A stretch of DNA of 64,000 bases from Gautieria morchelliformis (GCA_015179125.1 WHVA01000139.1:167245-231244), one strand, 5' to 3'; shown: positions 22,601 to 33,925, numbered from the stretch's first letter. Notes: a model not told the origin generated them from the letters alone. Program-made: numbers and translations.

Positions 22601-23580
22601 ATGTCTGGAAGTTGCATGGGCTCCCGAAGCAAGTTGTTTCCGACCGAGGTCCGCAGTTTGTCGCGGAACTGACTCGGGAGCTCTACCGCCTGCTCGGCAT
22701 AAAGCTAGCTACCACCACGGCGTACCATCCGCAGGGTGACGGACAGACGGAACGGGTCAATCAGGAGTTGGAGCAATATCTCCGCCTCTTTGTCAATGAG
22801 AGGCAGGACGACTGGGATGAATTACTTCCGCTGGCGGAATTCCAATACAACAACCATGTCCATTCCGCCACACAACAGACTCCCTTCATGCTCGACTCCG
22901 GACGACACCCGCGGATGGGCTTCGAACCACGCCAGGCTGAGTCCCGACTCGAGACGGTCAATGAGTTCCGAGACCGCATGGACTCCACCCTTTCGGAAGC
23001 CAAGTCGGCCCTTGCAAAGGCCAAGGATGACATGGCGAGGTACTACAACCAACGCCGGGTTCCTGCCCCAGAGTACCAAGTTGGAGACAAGGTGTATCTA
23101 GATGCAAGTGACATCCGCACCACAGGCCCTTCACAGAAGCTTGCCCACCGCTACCTTGGGCCCTTCACAGTGACGCGGAGGGTTGGACGGAATGCATACC
23201 GCCTCCGACTTCCGATGTCCATGTCCCGCCTCCACCCCGTCTTCAACGTGGTGAAGTTACTCCCTATGCTTGAGGACCCAATTCCAGGTCGGAAGGCTCA
23301 TCCGCCACCTCTGCCAGAGATTGTAGATGGGGAGGAGCACTATGTGGTGGAACGGATCCTGGACAGCCGGTTTGTGCGAGGACGACTCCAATTCCTTGTG
23401 AAATGGGAAGGGTATGGGTACGAAGAGAATTCGTGGGTCCCGGAGCAAGATGTTTCCGCCCGGACAAGCTCGGGGAGTTCTATAGGACACATCCCGGTGC
23501 CCCTTGCCGGATCCGCTCGTTGGCATTTCAATCCCTCGTGTCCCGTGCTTCAAGGACGCAGCACGCTAGAGAGGGGGTGA
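19684..23580 (+). pseudogene. Gypsy-1 pol (protease, RT, RNase H, integrase, chromodomain), frame-broken
   Basis: Polyprotein for reverse transcription and integration. In order: retropepsin DCGATGQF; RT with PVFFIKKKDGSLR, FGLTNSPATFQ and catalytic YLDDILIF; RNase H with VEADSSDAATGAVL; integrase zinc finger, then VDFIVELP and SDRGPQF with the catalytic Asp residues; GPF segment; chromodomain (ILDSRFVRGRLQFLVKWEG). Lesions relative to Gypsy-1b and the copy at 31.3 kb: one A missing after YLDDILIF (near 21172, A4 against A5), TGA at 21216-21218 in place of CGG, a shift between RNase H and integrase near 22085, and one C missing after the chromodomain near 23460. All catalytic motifs survive. 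Confidence 0.92.
23567..23580 (+). promoter_or_regulatory. Gypsy-1 polypurine tract
   Basis: The purine-rich run AGAGAGGGGGTGA directly abuts the 3' LTR, the expected primer site for plus-strand DNA. The copy at 32.5 kb keeps it as AGAGGGGGGGTGA. Confidence 0.75.
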
Positions 23581-24043
23581 TGTCAGGGGACACCCTGTTT
23601 TCCATTTCCAGTTCCGACTCCATTTCCGAAGACGCTTCCGATTCCGATTCCATCTCCGCCTCCGCTCTCGGAAATGATTCCGCTTCTGGGAGAACTTCCA
23701 CCAGTTCTGTTCGCCTTCCCAGTTCCACTCCAATTTCCGAGTTCCACCCTCGGAACAGTGTCGGAAATCAAGCGACTCGCGTAATAGGTGACATCAAGGG
23801 TCGATCAAGGGTCAGGGAGGTGCAGGGTTGATGGCAGGTGCCAAGTGTTGTCCCTGGCTGCGCAGCGTAGTATAATACGGGCTCGCTGACATTGGGGGTC
23901 CTTAGACTTTTCTCTTTGGATTTCCCCTTGTCAGGTGAGAATCCCCTCTCTTGTATGCTCTGTTCATTTATACAGACTTTGGATTTCCCCTTGTCAGTTG
24001 TGTGGTAGTGTGATCTCCACAACTAGCCAGGGTTGCCCTTACA
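23581..24043 (+). repeat. Gypsy-1 3' LTR
   Basis: 463 bp, by eye identical to the 5' LTR including the TATA box and direct repeats, and followed by the second GTCAG of the target duplication (24044-24048). Confidence 0.95.
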
Positions 24044-24048
24044 GTCAG

Positions 24049-24808
24049 GCTGTGCAGGGAACCATCAGGTGGATGGGGTATTTATCTGGTTAAGTAGGGA
24101 TTGCTCGGAGAGATGCCATAGCATACTGTTGTATGTTGAGATGTACCGAAAATGACTGATGGTTACTGAGCAGTACTGATGGGGCTCTGTCTATTGTAGG
24201 TTTTCTCATTTTTGCTGTGTCCATAAATACAACTGATATATTCAGAAGTGTTCTGTAGTATTCAGATTTACAATCGGTCAGACTCTTGTTTTGCAGGATA
24301 CAGCAGACTGCAACGGTGAATCGGATCGTTCCAATATTTACCTACAAATCCTGAGGTATCCTGGTCGATTCTCACTGGGTTTTCCTCTTTGGATCCTCCT
24401 CTACCAGGTGAGTTGTATGTTTGTAAATAACCTATGTATCTACATGTACAATAGTTATTACATAATCCCAGTGGGCCCCTTAGGGACCCACTGTATAGTT
24501 TATGCGTGGGAACCGGCCAGCGGTTCCCATCGCATCTTACTCTTACCTGTCACTACGTAGCATTCAGAATACCACTCATTGGTCAAGTTCTGCAGTGCCC
24601 TTGTGATACAAGGTCCTAAGATCGACATCTTTACACCTTTTTGAACTATCCTGCGGTTGATCGCCACACGACCAACCGATAGTGGATTCGAAGCAATCTT
24701 GAAAAAGATCGCTGCGTCGACGACTAAACATCGTTGAGACCCTCCAGTAGACCCTCTACTGTCGGCTGCGAGCATGATGATTCCACGCAGTTGAAGACGG
24801 ACACGAGC
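24049..24808. other. Unassigned DNA, possibly including the 5' end of Gypsy-Y
   Basis: It contains two small palindromes, AGTGGG...CCCACT (24470-24492) and GGGAACC...GGTTCCC (about 24510-24530). The latter part may be leader or LTR of the Gypsy-Y element whose gag follows, but no LTR pair is available to define it. Confidence 0.35.
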
Positions 24809-26228
24809 GATGAGCTCGAGGTCCACGCCCCAGGCGCAGCCCAGCGACACGACGGCTGACGCTACCCTAGACCAAGAGTCCAGGATGATAGAAGACGGAG
24901 AGATCGTAGATCTCACCGCCCTCGTCCCCCCAGTAGAGGACGAGGAAAACCCCAACCACGTCTCGTTGAGCGTGGCCGAGGAATAGACGACGCTGGGCAA
25001 CGAGCCAGCGCCATCCCCCCATTCCTCTCTGCCCAGAGACAAAGGAAAGGGCAGAGAAGTCTCGCCGTCGTCAGACGGTAGAGCAACAACGTCAAGTCAG
25101 GCACAAAGCCACGACTCAAACCGACGCTCACGAAGTAGAGCGATGATGATCGTCCCTGAAGGGGGACGACGGCAAAAAAGATGAGCCCCAGATGATGGTC
25201 AGGGCTTGGAATACTCGAGCTCCAGTCGCAAGAGCTCGAGGGCTCACGCCATCGACCACGAGACGGCAGAGGCCCTGAACAAACAGGTGCAGGCTGCGCT
25301 GCACTGAAGCACGCTGACGCGCCACAAGCACGATCAGCTGGCATCGCAGCTTGACAACGCCGCCGCCGCCCTAATGGCAATCGGCAAGGAACTCCACCAG
25401 GTGAAGGAGATCAGGCTGCAAGATGCAGCCACGCTGGAGGACGTCCAGAAAGCCCTCCGCCCACGTGGGGAATGCGACACAACTCGTCCAAGCTCGCGAC
25501 AGTCCACAGCCAACGAACGCAGTCACGACGTGGAAGACCCACGCTGAAAGGAGCGGGACAAGCAGCGAATGCCGCCGCCAGCCGTCCCGGTCGAACAGGA
25601 CGTAAGGTTCAGGAACGAACCTCAAGAGCAACTGGCTGCCCCAACGGACAGCCGTAAGACGATCCAACAGATCGTTAGAGAACCGGTCGCCTAAGAGCCT
25701 GACTCTGAAACGACGACCGAGAGCTTAGAGCTCGAAGTCGCACACTGGCAGCGTAAAGAAGCCGCAGCCGTGCACCGCCACATGCGGGCACTCGAGCTAC
25801 TAGCAAAGAACGCTGGAGAAACAGTGGCCCACAGCCACACCGCTCAGCTGCCCGACGAGCAGCTCACGTGAGCCGTACAGGACGCACGGCAGGCGCGCGC
25901 AGCCTACAACAGCAGGCTGCGGATCCGCAACGCGGGACTGACTGGGGACACCAGGCACAAAATGCCCCCGGAACCGAGAGCACAAAATGCTCCCGATCCC
26001 GAGCCCGATCTGGGCCTGGGGCCCGTCAGGGCATACAACAGCCTGCCCCGCGCGGTGTCACAGCCGCGCAAGCGATCCATGGCCCTAACGGAAGGCCAGG
26101 GAATCCCTGACCAGGCCAACGTCGTACCAATGGAGCCGTACGATGGGATCACACGGATGATCCGCATGGCGTTAGCAGATGCCGTGGACACAGACCCGGA
26201 GAAGTCTGTGCTAGTGAAGCCGGCGTGA
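24809..26228 (+). pseudogene. Gypsy-Y gag, degenerate N-terminal part
   Basis: An ATG at 24809 opens 58 codons of Ser/Thr/Glu-rich protein, ending in TAG. Beyond it, further in-frame fragments separated by stops lead to a segment ending KSVLVKPA at 26228. The next frame then continues with the folded part of Gag, so one frameshift separates them. No domain is present here; it is assigned by position and by the usual disordered N-terminus of such Gags. Confidence 0.55.
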
Positions 26229-27304
26229 AATTGGCTCACCCCGAGCCATATGCCGGGGGATCTGACCTCGAAGAGTTTGAAATCTTCGTGGCAGCCATCC
26301 TACGATGGCTGAAAATGAATTGCCTCCTAGGGCCAACCAGCATAGACATGCAGGTCGGCTACGTGGGCACTCGCCTCACCGGCGAAGCCCAGGAGTGGTT
26401 CCTTCGAAATGTAGAACACTTCGATCGCCAGGTCCGCAGCTGGACGCTGGAAACTGTGATGCAAGGCCTTCAAAAAAGGTTCCTGCACACCCTGACGTAC
26501 CATTACGCATTGAATTTATTCGATGCGGTCATGCAGGGCATGAAAACCGTTCAGGAAACGCTGAACGAGCTCACGAAATACGCGGCACGTATGATACAGC
26601 CGCCAGACGATTACACGTTCCGGAGACAGTTCGTGTTGGCACTGCGTGAAACGCTGTGCAATGAAGTCCTCAAAAAGGGCTATAATGCTGAGAGCAGTTC
26701 AATAGAGCAACTCTTCGAGACGGCCCGGATGATCGAGGAGGCATCCCGATATAACATGGGGATGCGCCGCGCAGAAAGCGCAGCAGCAACGGCAAGCGCT
26801 GCCCGGATCACAGGGAGCAAGCTGTTGACACAAACGGGCCTGACCAGGCCCAGCCTGTTCTCAAGAAGCGGAACAGGACAACGGCTGCTGCCCCCACGCC
26901 CAGCACAAGCTGGATGCCAGCCTGAAGCTAAACAGCCTCAAGCATCAGGGTCGTCCCCGCGACCTGCCCCACTGGCAAAGGCGTCAGGCCGACCTAACGA
27001 TCGGCCCAGCAGCGGCCAAAGCAGCACCACGTGCTTCGAATGCGGCCAACCTGGCCACAAGAGGGCGGAATGCCCCCGGCTTAAGTCCAGTATCAGGACA
27101 GCGGCCGCGAGGCACGAAGAGGAGACCGAAGATCTGGAGACGGATCTTGGTCAAAATTCTCTCCATCAAATTGATGAGGTGATCCCCAACCCAATGACAC
27201 TCCGGACAACGGAGATGCGCCCGCTGAAGAGTGGGACCCCAAGCCGTCCCAATAGTATGAATGGGACGAGGAGGTGGAAGACACCACCTACAGGTCCAGT
27301 GTGA
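26229..27304 (+). CDS. Gypsy-Y Gag core and zinc knuckle
   Basis: Frame open from about 26225 to TGA at 27302-27304, without its own ATG at the start. It begins with KLAHPEPYAGG and carries a Ty3-type capsid segment (AQEWFLRNVE, WTLETVMQGLQKRF, FRRQFVLAL). An Ala/Ser/Pro-rich linker follows and then the zinc knuckle CFECGQPGHKRAECP near residue 275. Nucleocapsid and capsid functions are inferred from the family. Confidence 0.85.
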
Positions 27305-27429
27305 TCAGATTTGCGCCGGAGGACGAAACTGCCATGAAAGTCATGGCGGCACGCATGTCGGTCACGCCAGACCAGGTGGCCGAGCCGGTGTATCACCACT
27401 GAAGCAAACACAGGACGCGGCCAACGCAC

Positions 27430-27900
27430 CCGCGCAGTGAGAACCGTACCCTATCGGGGTACTGGGAAATAAACGGTGTAAAAGCCCACTGCCTGCTAGA
27501 TAGCGGCAGCGAAGGGGTACTGCTATCCCCCGAATTCATGCGAGCTACAGGGATGAAGACATTCTCCCTGGAGCAGCCAATCGCGCTGCAGCTAGCCTGC
27601 ATAGGCAGCCGTTCCACGATCAACTATGGAACGAACACGACCATCAAATTTGGTCGTGAGACATACGACGAATATTTCAACGTAGCGAATGTTGAATATT
27701 ACGACGCTATCTTAGGGACACCGTTCCTAAGAAGATTTGGCATAACCCTGGACTTCTCGAGCCCAGGGATGATCCACAAGGGGAACGAAGTGATCCCCAC
27801 GGGCAAGGTCTCGTTCGATGACGATGGATCGACGAACGAGGACAAGGGGCCATGGGTGAGCAGGATCACCCAGGCACCGAAGCCTAACCTGGCTCATTGA
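27430..27900 (+). pseudogene. Gypsy-Y protease
   Basis: Aspartic retropepsin with the active-site segment CLLDSGSEGVLLS near 27495 and the second conserved strand ILGTPFLRRFGI. It lies in the -1 frame relative to gag and ends at TGA 27898-27900. The reading frame toward RT is then cut by the Gypsy-X solo LTR. Confidence 0.85.
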
Positions 27901-28080
27901 AGCCAGGAGGACGACTCGTCCTTGAACTCACCCTACAACTGTAGGGAGAGGTGCTCTCACCTAACGGTGAAAGCGATGGGGAAGAGGAAAGCGGTTCCGC
28001 GCGCCGTGGGACCTAATAGACGCCCACAGCGCCTAATGGCTTCTAAGCCAACCACCACCATCATCCTCGTGGATGATGAC

Positions 28081-29354
28081 TGTCATGACGCGTTTATTCC
28101 TCATACTCAGGTGCTCTGTCCTGCCATTTCTCACCCCATTTCCGTGTTCGTTCCGATCGCCATTGTCATGTTCGGCAACTGATGTTCGCTGATTCGCGCC
28201 CATTACCATCGCCACACCGTTAAACACACGACCGACGGCTTTGGACTGACTTGGCAAGTCATCACTGGGTCTGCCACCTCCTCTGCTCGACCCTCTCCTG
28301 ATGGTGTTCTGATAGTTGGATTGTCATGACCTGTGTATTTCCTGCACCTTGGTATCCCCATTTTCCCTTTTGCTACTCCTCCTCAGTATTCGCTCGGCTT
28401 TGCCCTCCACCTCGACCTCTCCTCCCCTATGTCACCTCTGTTCGCCCTTCCTTGCATTTCGCCGAACGGCTATTCGTTGCTCGCATCATTCGCCAGCAGG
28501 CACACCATCAAATATGATCGATACCATTCACCCGGCATGATGGTTCATCATTAACCCCATCGTCTTCTTAATCCAACCCCATTGGGCGTTCATATGGTCA
28601 AAGTGTGTTTGCAGGGCATCTCTTCCATAGGTCGTGCGGAATCAACCCAGTAGACCAAGAGTCCGTGCAGGGTAGCATGTATGCAGGTCCCAAGACATGG
28701 TTTTGTCCATAAGTGCCTTCGCCACCTTTACTCTCCATTGTTTCATGTTCTCCCTCTTCTCACATTCTATTGTATGTTTATTTCATCTATGCTGTATCAT
28801 GACTGCGCACCCCTATCCAACCCTGACTTGTGACGGCCTCTTTCCTATTCGCTGATACCTTACGAGCATTCGATATAAGTAGTTTACATTCGCATGTATA
28901 TTCCCCAGTTCAATTTTCATACGTCGTTCATCTTGTGCAGCTTTGACCTCGCCGTGGTCATCATCTTAAGCCTTCTCTTGGAGATTCCCATCTTCGACTA
29001 GCAAAGGACTTAGGCATCACTGGTGAGTTCTCATACTTCATCTTCGTTACCTTAGCCTTCGAACCATTTTCTGTGCTGTTGGCGAAGGGCTCCGAAGGAG
29101 GCCCTTCGCCAGCGAAGGGATTGTCGAGACTTAGACAGCCCTTCCGTGAGACCTTGCACGTTACATCGTCAAAAGTCACGGGCTATTTCGCTACGACTGT
29201 AGATAGGGCGAGCCCCGTTTAGGCAAACCCTCTTACCTTGTGAACATTCATTGGTTCACCTATTCGCTGAACGGCATACTTATTCGCACAAGTTATTCGG
29301 GCATTCGCTGTGTTCACTAATACACGATATTAACGCCTGAAAACCAATCTTGAC
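28081..29354 (+). repeat. Solo LTR of Gypsy-X (copy X1) inside Gypsy-Y
   Basis: 1,274 bp with TGTCATGAC... and ...CTTGACA ends, flanked by ATGAC on both sides (28076-28080 and 29355-29359). Excising it with one duplication rejoins the Gypsy-Y frame through VDDDLPRLGKEWMERIT. It carries the same TATAAG...AGTTCAATT promoter block as the longer copy at 34.4 kb. An internal repeat of its first bases (TGTCATGAC again at 28322) suggests a 241-bp duplication relative to copy X2. Confidence 0.92.
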
Positions 29355-29865
29355 AATGACCTTCCTCGCCTCGGCAAGGAATGGATGGAACGAATCACTG
29401 ACTTAGTCAGTGGAATTCCATTAGAACTCCCGCCACTATGGGAGATCAACCATGAGATCAACCTCATCGATCCCAACAAGCACATGCGGTATCGACTACC
29501 GAAATGCCCCGAACACTTCCGAGAGGAACTGTCGGCTAAGATAGAACGATACACCACTGCAAAGTGGTGGATTCCGGCAGTCGTGCAGCAGGCCGTGCCC
29601 ATGCTGTGTGTGCCAAATAAGAACGGTACATTGTGAACCGTCTTCGATCTGCGCCAGCAGAACGAGAACACGGTGAAGGACATCACGCCCTTCCCGGATC
29701 AGGATATCATCCGCAGCGACATGGCTCGCTGTCAGTATCGAACAAAACTCGATATGTCAGAAGCATACGAGCAGATACGGATCCATCCAGATCACGTAGC
29801 AAAGACTGCCTTTGCCATGATCCTTGGCACCTTCAGGAGCCAGGTGATACAGATGGGGGACTGTA
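29355..29865 (+). pseudogene. Gypsy-Y reverse transcriptase, N-terminal fragment
   Basis: It reads LPPLWEINHEINLIDPNK and MLCVPNKNGTL; TGA then replaces the Arg codon at 29634-29636. The frame continues with TVFDLRQQNENTVKDITPFPDQD and LDMSEAYEQIRI, the RT fingers and palm. It breaks off after QMGDC, before the catalytic YxDD box. Confidence 0.85.
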
Positions 29866-30784
29866 CACTGTAGGAAAGATCGGAACTTAAAATACGCGCC
29901 CAATGCACTTGCCCTGAATATCAGTTCCAATTCGTACTGTTATATCGTTCCAGATTTTCCCAAAATACAGAACTTATTTCCAGTACATATTTGAACTGAA
30001 GAAAAGTTCCAAATTTTTTTTTTGAAACTGTCACCGCGAACTTTTTTAAAGTGCAAAAGCGCACTTTTTTGTCTCAATGGTCTATATACAAGTGCAGGCA
30101 CGGGGGAGAGTGGAAGGACTCGCTGTGTAAGTGCCGAACATAGTATAGTCTATTCTGGAATACACCTGCACTCCATACCCCGTGTGTTCTGTACGACTGC
30201 CGTACCCGTATTGCCGAGTGTTCCAGCTGCTAGCCGACATGTGGTCAAGATACGTTATGTTTGAGACCGTAATGTAGCTGTACAACATACAGCTGCACAC
30301 GTATATATATGGTACCGTGGCAAGCTGTACAGGTGCTTACCCTTCAAGGATAATCATCAATACTATTATAATTCCCGCAGACAAGACATGCACACCTTAA
30401 AGTATATTCCTACAGCCCTGGTCATCATCATCCTCCGCATCCACAAACACAATCCGAGCGAAGTCACCACTGCAGTCAATTATACCCACTCATTTCCACG
30501 TCGGACTCGCCCCACCACACATTCCACTATGGTGTCTGGGACCTAGGACCTTGAGGCAGGTGGGGATGCAACAACAAGGCTGTTTATCAGCCATAGCAAG
30601 ATGTGGAGAGTGGCCCAGATGTGCGAGAGCGGCGCTTACTCTGAGTGGAAATGGGACTCCTGAATCGCTCAAGTCAGTTCAATCTCAGCTTATCACGTGC
30701 TCAGTGCTCTCTTCCTTATACCACCACCACCGCAACCACCACTGACCTGTACCTTCGATTTTCTTTGCCATACATACTGACCAA
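29866..30784. other. Unassigned, AT-rich with a promoter-like block
   Basis: It holds an inverted repeat AAAGTGC AAAA GCGCACTTT near 30048-30068, a TATATAC box near 30084 and many short ORFs. It may be a remnant LTR or the promoter region of the small gene at 30785. Nothing is certain. Confidence 0.35.
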
Positions 30785-31154
30785 ATGGGCAAAAAGTCCA
30801 AGTCCAAGCAGGTTCCTAAAGAATGGATGTGTAAGTGTTTTTGTTTTTGGTTGCATTATAGCCGCATTGCTGAACCTGTCCGCAACCCACCCCAGATCTT
30901 TTCCACTCTCTCTCCACTCAGGGTATCGACCCAAGGATCCTGCTCCATCCCAATTCCTTTGGTAAAGTGATACTCTTATTTTATTTGAACGCATATACTG
31001 ATTTTCGTTACATATAACTAGCTGCCCTCCTCTCAAATCAATAAACTTGTTACAGCTGCTACCCCTGAAATGGCCATGGACACCAAAGGACGACGACGAT
31101 GGATCTGGCAGTGACAGCGGCGAGGAATCTGGCAGTGACAGTGGCGCTGGTTGA
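30785..31154 (+). CDS. Putative small host gene, unknown function
   Basis: It begins MGKKSKSKQVPKEW (ATG 30785). GT-AG introns can join this to an exon reading YRPKDPAPSQFLC and a last exon with LKWPWTPKDDDDGSGSDS and a Gly/Ser/Asp tail ending at TGA 31152-31154. The start is very basic and the end very acidic. I know no family for it. The model depends on choosing among several acceptors, so it is tentative. A truncated Gypsy-1 copy begins about 155 bp downstream. Confidence 0.35.
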
Positions 31155-31310
31155 GGACGACGCGATGGTGAGGTGTATCTGACATTATCTTTCACGTGTA
31201 CTCACCAGTTGGCCGCCCGACTGGTATAGACTGAATGCACTCAGACCGCTCTGGTGAGTTCATCCTTGTTCTCATTGTTATTAGCTCATCGTTTGGTTCC
31301 TTCATTAGCT

Positions 31311-32024
31311 CCCGCTGGCGGAATTACAATACAACAACCATGTCCATTCCGCCACACAACAGACTCCCTTCATGCTCGACTCCGGACGACACCCGCGGAT
31401 GGGCTTCGAACCACGCCAGGCTGACTCCCGACTCGAGACGGTCAATGAGTTCCGAGACCGCATGGACTCCACCCTTTCGGAAGCCAAGTCGGCCCTTGCG
31501 AAGGCCAAGGATGACATGGCAAGGTACTACAACCAACGCCGGGTTCCTGCCCCGGAGTACCAAGTTGGAGACAAGGTGTACCTAGATGCAAGTGACATCC
31601 GCACCACACGCCCTTCGCAGAAGCTTTCCCACCGCTACCTTGGGCCCTTCACAGTGACGCGGAGGGTTGGACGGAATGCATACCGCCTCCGACTTCCGAT
31701 GTCCATGTCCCGCCTCCACCCCGTCTTCAACGTGGTGAAGTTACTCCCTATGCTTGAAGACCCAATTCCAGGTCGGAAGGCTCATCCGCCACCTACGCCG
31801 GAAATTGTAGATGGGGAAGAGCACTATGTGGTGGAACGGATCCTGGACAGCCGGTTTGTGCGAGGACGACTCCAATTCCTCGTGAAATGGGAAGGGTATG
31901 GGTACGAAGAGAATTCGTGGGTCCCGGAGCAAGATGTTTCCGCCCCAGACAAACTCCGTGAGTTCTATAGGACGCATCCCGGTGCCCCTCGCCGAATCCG
32001 CTCGCTGGCATTTCAATCCCTCGT
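31311..32024 (+). pseudogene. Gypsy-1 integrase C-terminus and chromodomain fragment
   Basis: Open frame with TPFMLDSGRHPRMGFEPRQA, GDKVYLDASDIRTTRPSQK, HR-YLGPFTV and the chromodomain ILDSRFVRGRLQFLVKWEG ending EENSWVPEQDVSAPDKLREF. It preserves the downstream frame that is lost in the complete copy. Chromodomains guide integration to marked chromatin in relatives such as MAGGY and Tf1. Confidence 0.9.
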
Positions 32025-32490
32025 TGTCAGGGGACACCCTGTTTTCCATTTCCAGTTCCGACTCCATTTCCGACTCCGCTTCCGGTTCCGATTCCATCTC
32101 CGCATCCGCTCCCGGGAACGATTCCGCTTCTGGGAGAACTTCCACCAGTTCCATTCGCCTTGCCAGTTCCACTCCAATTTCCGACTTCCGCCCCGGAACA
32201 GTGTCGGAAATCAAGCGACTCGCATAATAGGTGGCATCAAGGGTCGATCAAGGGTCAGGGGGATGCAGGGTTGATGGCGGGTGCCAAGTGTTGTCCCTGG
32301 CTGCGCAGCGTAGTATAATACGGGCTCGCTGACATTGGGGGTCCTTAGACTTTTCTCTTTGGATTTCCCCTTGTCAGGTGAGAATCCCCTCTCTTGTATG
32401 CTCTGTTCATTTATACATACTTTGGATTTCCCCTTGTCAGTCAGTTGTGTGGTAGTGTGATCTCCACAACTAGCCAGGGTTGCCCTTACA
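32025..32490 (+). repeat. Solo LTR of Gypsy-1 (copy E), nested
   Basis: 466 bp, TGTCAGGGG to CCCTTACA, flanked by CTCGT on both sides. It sits inside the internal sequence of the truncated copy, whose text resumes exactly after the duplication (CTCGTGTCCCGTGC). Confidence 0.95.
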
Positions 32491-32536
32491 CTCGTGTCCC
32501 GTGCTTCGAGGACACAGCATGCTAGAGGGGGGGTGA

Positions 32537-33502
32537 TGTCAGGGGACACCCTGTTTTCCATTTCCAGTTCCGACACCACACCCAGTTCCGACTCCATTTC
32601 CGACTCCGCTTCTGGTTCCGATTCCATCTCCGCCTCCGCTTTCGGAAATGATTCCGCTTCTGGGAGAACTTCCACCAGTTCCATTCGCCTTGCCAGTTCC
32701 ACTCCAATTTCCGACTTCCACTCCCGGAACAGTGTCGGAAATCAAGCGACTCGCATAATAGGTGGCATCAAGGGTCGATCAAGGGTCAGGGGGATGCAGG
32801 GTTGATGGCGGGTGCCAAGTGTTGTCCCTGGCTGCACAGCGTAGTATAATACGGCTCGCTGACATTGGGGGGTCCTTAGACTTTTCTCTTTGGATTTCCC
32901 CTTGTCAGGTGAGAATCCCCTCTCTTGTATACTCCGTTCATTTATACATACTTTGGATTTCCCCTTGTCAGTTGTGTGGTAGTGTGATCTCCACAACTAG
33001 CCTGTCAGGGGACACCCTGTTTTCCATTTCCAGTTCCGACACCACACCCAGTTCCGACTCCATTTCCGACTCCGCTTCCGGTTCCGATTCCATCTCCGCA
33101 TCCGCTTTCGGGAACAATTCCGCTTCTGGGAGAACTTCCACCAGTTCCGTTCGCCTTGCCAGTTCCACTCCAATTTCCGACTTCCGCCCCGGAACAGTGT
33201 CGGAAATCAAGCGACTCGCATAATAGGTGGCATCAAGGGTCGATCAAGGGTCAGGGGGATGCAGGGTTGATGGCGGGTGCCAAGCGTTGTCCCTGGCTGC
33301 GCAGCGTAGTATAATACGGGCTCGCTGACATTGGGGGTCCTTAGACTTTTCTCTTTGGATTTCCCCTTGTCAGGTGAGAACCCCCTCTCTTGTATGCTCT
33401 GTTCATTTATACATACTTTGGATTTCCCCTTGTCAGTTGTGTGGTAGTGTGATCTCCACGACTAGCCAGGGTTGCCCTTACATAGCCAGGGTTGCCCTTA
33501 CA
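32537..33502 (+). repeat. 3' LTR of the truncated Gypsy-1 copy, interrupted
   Basis: Starts after the polypurine tract at 32537, reads to ACTAGCC at 33002, is interrupted by solo LTR G, and finishes with TAGCCAGGGTTGCCCTTACA at 33483-33502. Confidence 0.93.
33003..33482 (+). repeat. Solo LTR of Gypsy-1 (copy G), nested in another Gypsy-1 LTR
   Basis: 480 bp with TG...CA ends, flanked by TAGCC on both sides (32998-33002 and 33483-33487). A Gypsy-1 element inserted into an LTR of its own family and then collapsed to a solo LTR. Confidence 0.95.
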
Positions 33503-33925
33503 GGCACTGACACTCTGAGGGAGCCTAAAAGGGTAAGGTGGTTGAGAACTGCCAGGGTTCTGTGGACGGTTGCCAGCTGAATTAGGGGCCATTAGGCGTC
33601 GTAAAGGGTCAGCACTGGGCCTGTGACTGGATATGGGAGTGCTCACCGAAAGTGGGCAGTGAGGTGAGAAGTGTTGTTCGCCTGGAGTTAGTTGGCATTG
33701 GACATCAAAATGGGGTGGTGACATGTGTTCGGGGGCCGGATGATGTGGTGTAGGCTGAGATACGGACATAACGACTAAGCGAGAGAAAGGGATAATATCT
33801 CCAGCAGGGTCCTGTGAAGGGAATGAGGCAGAAGCTGTTCTCCTCAGAAGTGGTGCTGGAGTAGGAACTGGGCCTGTTGAGTGAGTTCTATGAACAACTG
33901 GTTGTTCTTGTTGCATAGATGACAT
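33503..33925 (-). pseudogene. Gypsy-X gag, N-terminal fragment
   Basis: ATG at 33923-33925 opens MSSMQQEQPVVHRTHST, a Ser/Pro/His-rich disordered stretch of about 140 residues typical of Gag N-termini. It runs into the Gypsy-1 LTR at 33502. Identified by position after LTR and priming site rather than by a domain. Confidence 0.5.

Larger units (their letters stand above)
17862..24043 (+). mobile_element. Gypsy-1, complete chromodomain Ty3/gypsy element with broken pol
   Basis: 6,182 bp with 463-bp LTRs that look identical end to end, flanked by GTCAG on both sides. The order is LTR, self-priming PBS, gag, protease-RT-RNase H-integrase-chromodomain, polypurine tract, LTR. This is the order of chromoviruses of the Tf1/sushi type. 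The insertion is recent by LTR identity, yet pol carries at least three frameshifts and a TGA (see pol entry). Either it was mobilised in trans by an intact relative or some lesions are sequence errors. Related copies in the window: a 5'-truncated copy at 31,311-33,502, a copy cut by Copia-2 from 47,105, and several solo LTRs. Confidence 0.97.
24809..29865 (+). mobile_element. Gypsy-Y, partial and split Ty3/gypsy element
   Basis: A second gypsy lineage, distinct from Gypsy-1. It has a degenerate gag N-terminus, gag with a zinc knuckle, a protease and the N-terminal half of an RT. It is interrupted at 28081-29354 by a solo LTR of Gypsy-X and ends abruptly inside RT near 29865, just after the conserved GDC. 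RNase H, integrase and both LTRs are not visible. Several stops and frameshifts make it inactive. Confidence 0.85.
31311..33502 (+). mobile_element. 5'-truncated Gypsy-1 copy with nested solo LTRs
   Basis: It starts abruptly inside integrase (LPLAELQYNNHVHS) and runs through the chromodomain and polypurine tract to its 3' LTR (32537-33502). Two solo Gypsy-1 LTRs are inserted in it, one in the internal region (32025-32490) and one in its 3' LTR (33003-33482). The missing 5' part implies deletion or ectopic recombination after insertion. Confidence 0.92.
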
